From Echinococcus granulosus (taxonomy: Eukaryota; Platyhelminthes; Cestoda; Cyclophyllidea; Taeniidae): a stretch of 64,000 nucleotides of DNA. This document shows, piece after piece, positions 63,301 through 64,000 of the stretch. Location: assembly GCF_000524195.1 (NCBI RefSeq), contig NW_020170381.1:2648714-2712713 (forward strand), in the 5' to 3' direction. Under the pieces are notes generated by a model. It saw only the letters and a program-made list of their open reading frames with translations, had not been told where the DNA came from and searched no databases. How positions within the stretch are numbered: the stretch's first letter is position 1; every line of letters begins with the position of its first letter. A program made the translations under genes and the position numbers.

Positions 63301-63717
63301 CCCTTGATATGATTTGAAAATCGGCAAGAGACAAGTCAATCAAAAGCTACTAGATGTGGAATCTTTTCTTTTCCTAAATAAAGCGCGAATAAACTCGTTA
63401 GAATTGGCAAAAATGCACAATAATACAAGCATTTCACTGTCTCAAAGCTAAATTTTTTATAAGTGTAAGAACAAAATTTGCTCTTCCGTTTGTCTCCCAA
63501 ATAAATCCCATGCTATTGTTGTAGTCTTTTTCACATTCGAGGCCAGCAAGAATGTCGGCTCTGAGGGCCCTGACAGAAAGCAGTGTAGGTGCGCATTACA
63601 CATCATTGGAATGATTTGCGTTACTTTTCTTATTTTGATGCGCCGTCTTCGGTTTTCCAAAATCACAGTGCTCCTTCGGCAGGTCCCCAAGTCCGGCAAT
63701 AGGATCGCGCTTCACAA
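57107..63717 (-). CDS. N-P-x-T-G-E-N motif-repeat protein, 5' end outside window
   Basis: I cannot name this gene with confidence. Eleven exons on the minus strand: 63625-63717, 63179-63271, 62834-62926, 62180-62281, 61801-61902, 61557-61640, 60981-61169, 59479-59565, 59195-59278, 58630-58821, 57107-57321. The ten upstream exons each start and end in phase 1, are mostly 84-102 nt, and carry a motif close to N-P-L-T-G-E-N, then usually an aromatic residue and a basic tail. Examples: RDPISGKGD, CNPLTGENAKTFAI, RNVITGENCTNFDI, NTITGENCSTYDV, INPLTGENVTAFTI, NTVTGENRPSYKI, NPLLGENTQHYKY, RNILTGENCNTYQI. The visible product is 443 residues, basic, with no signal peptide or membrane helix; likely disordered. 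The motif faintly resembles the NPPGGK repeats of Jupiter/HN1 microtubule-associated proteins, which is only a hypothesis. The gene converges on the SLC22 transporter. Confidence 0.72.
58630..58821 (-). CDS. Motif-repeat gene, second double-motif exon
   Basis: 192 nt, acceptor tttgttgcag, donor gtgcgc, phase 1-1. Motifs SSPLTGEGSRGSTYSI and RNILTGENCNTYQI occur in reverse order of type compared with the other double exon. Reading also stays open upstream of the acceptor, so a longer 5' border cannot be excluded. Confidence 0.78.
59195..59278 (-). CDS. Motif-repeat gene exon with a GC donor
   Basis: 84 nt, acceptor ctcattttcag, motif NPLLGENTQHYKY. The only phase-compatible 3' border is CGAG followed by gcaagc, so the next intron would be of the rare GC-AG class. 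The motif and phase 1-1 structure support the exon. Confidence 0.7.
60063..60081 (+). other. Primer-binding-site-like sequence of TRIM copy 2
   Basis: TTGGTGACAGCGGAAAGC follows the LTR end directly. A site starting TGG next to the 5' LTR is where a tRNA 3' end would prime reverse transcription. The tRNA was not identified. Confidence 0.6.
60555..60569 (+). other. Polypurine tract of TRIM copy 2
   Basis: AAAGGGGGCAAGGGG, three bases before the 3' LTR, equivalent to aaaggggggagagg at 29364-29377 in copy 1. This is the expected plus-strand priming site. Confidence 0.65.
60981..61169 (-). CDS. Motif-repeat gene, double-motif exon
   Basis: 189 nt, phase 1 at both ends, acceptor cgcgtag, donor gtgagt. 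It carries two motifs, NTITGENCSTYDV and INPLTGENVTAFTI, 32 codons or so apart, joined by a basic linker. Its length, about twice that of neighbouring exons, suggests fusion of two ancestral repeat exons by intron loss. Confidence 0.82.
63179..63271 (-). CDS. Motif-repeat gene exon with divergent motif
   Basis: 93 nt, acceptor gtgtttcag, donor gtaagt, phase 1-1. It encodes FNKTLLSWDADTAALLPKTG then KNPTKGDSNL. With the first exon (63625-63717, RDPIAGLGDLPKEH), 62834-62926 (RNPIALTGNLGEE) and 62180-62281 (RDPISGKGDFGE) it forms a set of more divergent repeats before the tight T-G-E-N type. Confidence 0.72.
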   Translation of the reverse strand: MSTRPYSVGMQIQQLFYQKLAKILPKVIAI

Positions 63718-64000
63718 CTTTATGACAAAAAAGTAAACGTTTTAAGTGGATAGAAGGGAAGGCAATTTCATTTGTAAAATAACACTTATGCAATTTCTTC
63801 TGTCCACATATGTGTTCAACTTTTAGATATGCAAATCTAGCATGAAGTGTTCCATCTGCCTTTTAATTGCGCCGGCCTCAAAGAAAGTGATAAACCAAAG
63901 ATTTTTAGCTTAAATCTTTTGTTGTTTTACGGCAACTTATCTTCCATCTATGCACGGGAATGTATGGATGCATACCGCGGTTTTTTAGACCCGTTTCGAG
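63718..64000. other. Right edge, intron of the motif-repeat gene
   Basis: The first visible exon of the motif-repeat gene starts in phase 1, so the coding start must lie further right. I find no upstream exon in this stretch. Confidence 0.5.

Overview
The window looks like nuclear DNA of an invertebrate animal, most likely a flatworm. Very short introns (29-36 nt) sit beside multi-kb introns, and one gene shows intron length rising from 5' to 3', a pattern reported for schistosomes. The assignment to flatworm is an inference. Three 100-N scaffold gaps interrupt the sequence. All genes are spliced; I rebuilt each one by hand from GT/AG sites, matching phases and family alignment, because many exons contain no start codon and do not show as open reading frames.

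Layout. (1) 1.4-25.0 kb, minus strand: a liprin-alpha gene (synaptic active-zone scaffold), 14 coding exons, from the initiator ATG to just before the SAM domains, which would lie left of the window. (2) 26.3-27.3 kb, minus: a small gene of 4 coding exons for a 104-residue charged protein I do not recognise; one 54-nt exon is symmetrical and could be skipped. (3) 28.5-29.6 kb: a miniature LTR retrotransposon (TRIM-like). (4) 31.7-33.0 kb, minus: a complete PA2G4/EBP1 gene, 5 exons, with introns of 29-36 nt. (5) 33.0-40.1 kb: intergenic DNA with several solo or degenerate LTRs of the same family. (6) 40.1-56.6 kb, plus: a complete SLC22-type organic ion transporter gene, 8 exons, 514 residues. 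(7) 57.1-63.7 kb, minus: a gene made almost wholly of phase 1-1 exons, each carrying one or two copies of an N-P-x-T-G-E-N type motif, about 443 residues visible; its 5' end is outside the window. A second TRIM copy sits in one of its introns.

The genes do not form a pathway. Liprin-alpha, the small gene and PA2G4 share the minus strand; PA2G4 and the transporter are divergent; the transporter and the motif-repeat gene converge tail to tail, with polyadenylation signals about 300 bp apart. The most unusual items are the motif-repeat gene, the small charged-protein gene, the TRIM family with recognisable primer-binding and polypurine sites, and the very short PA2G4 introns.
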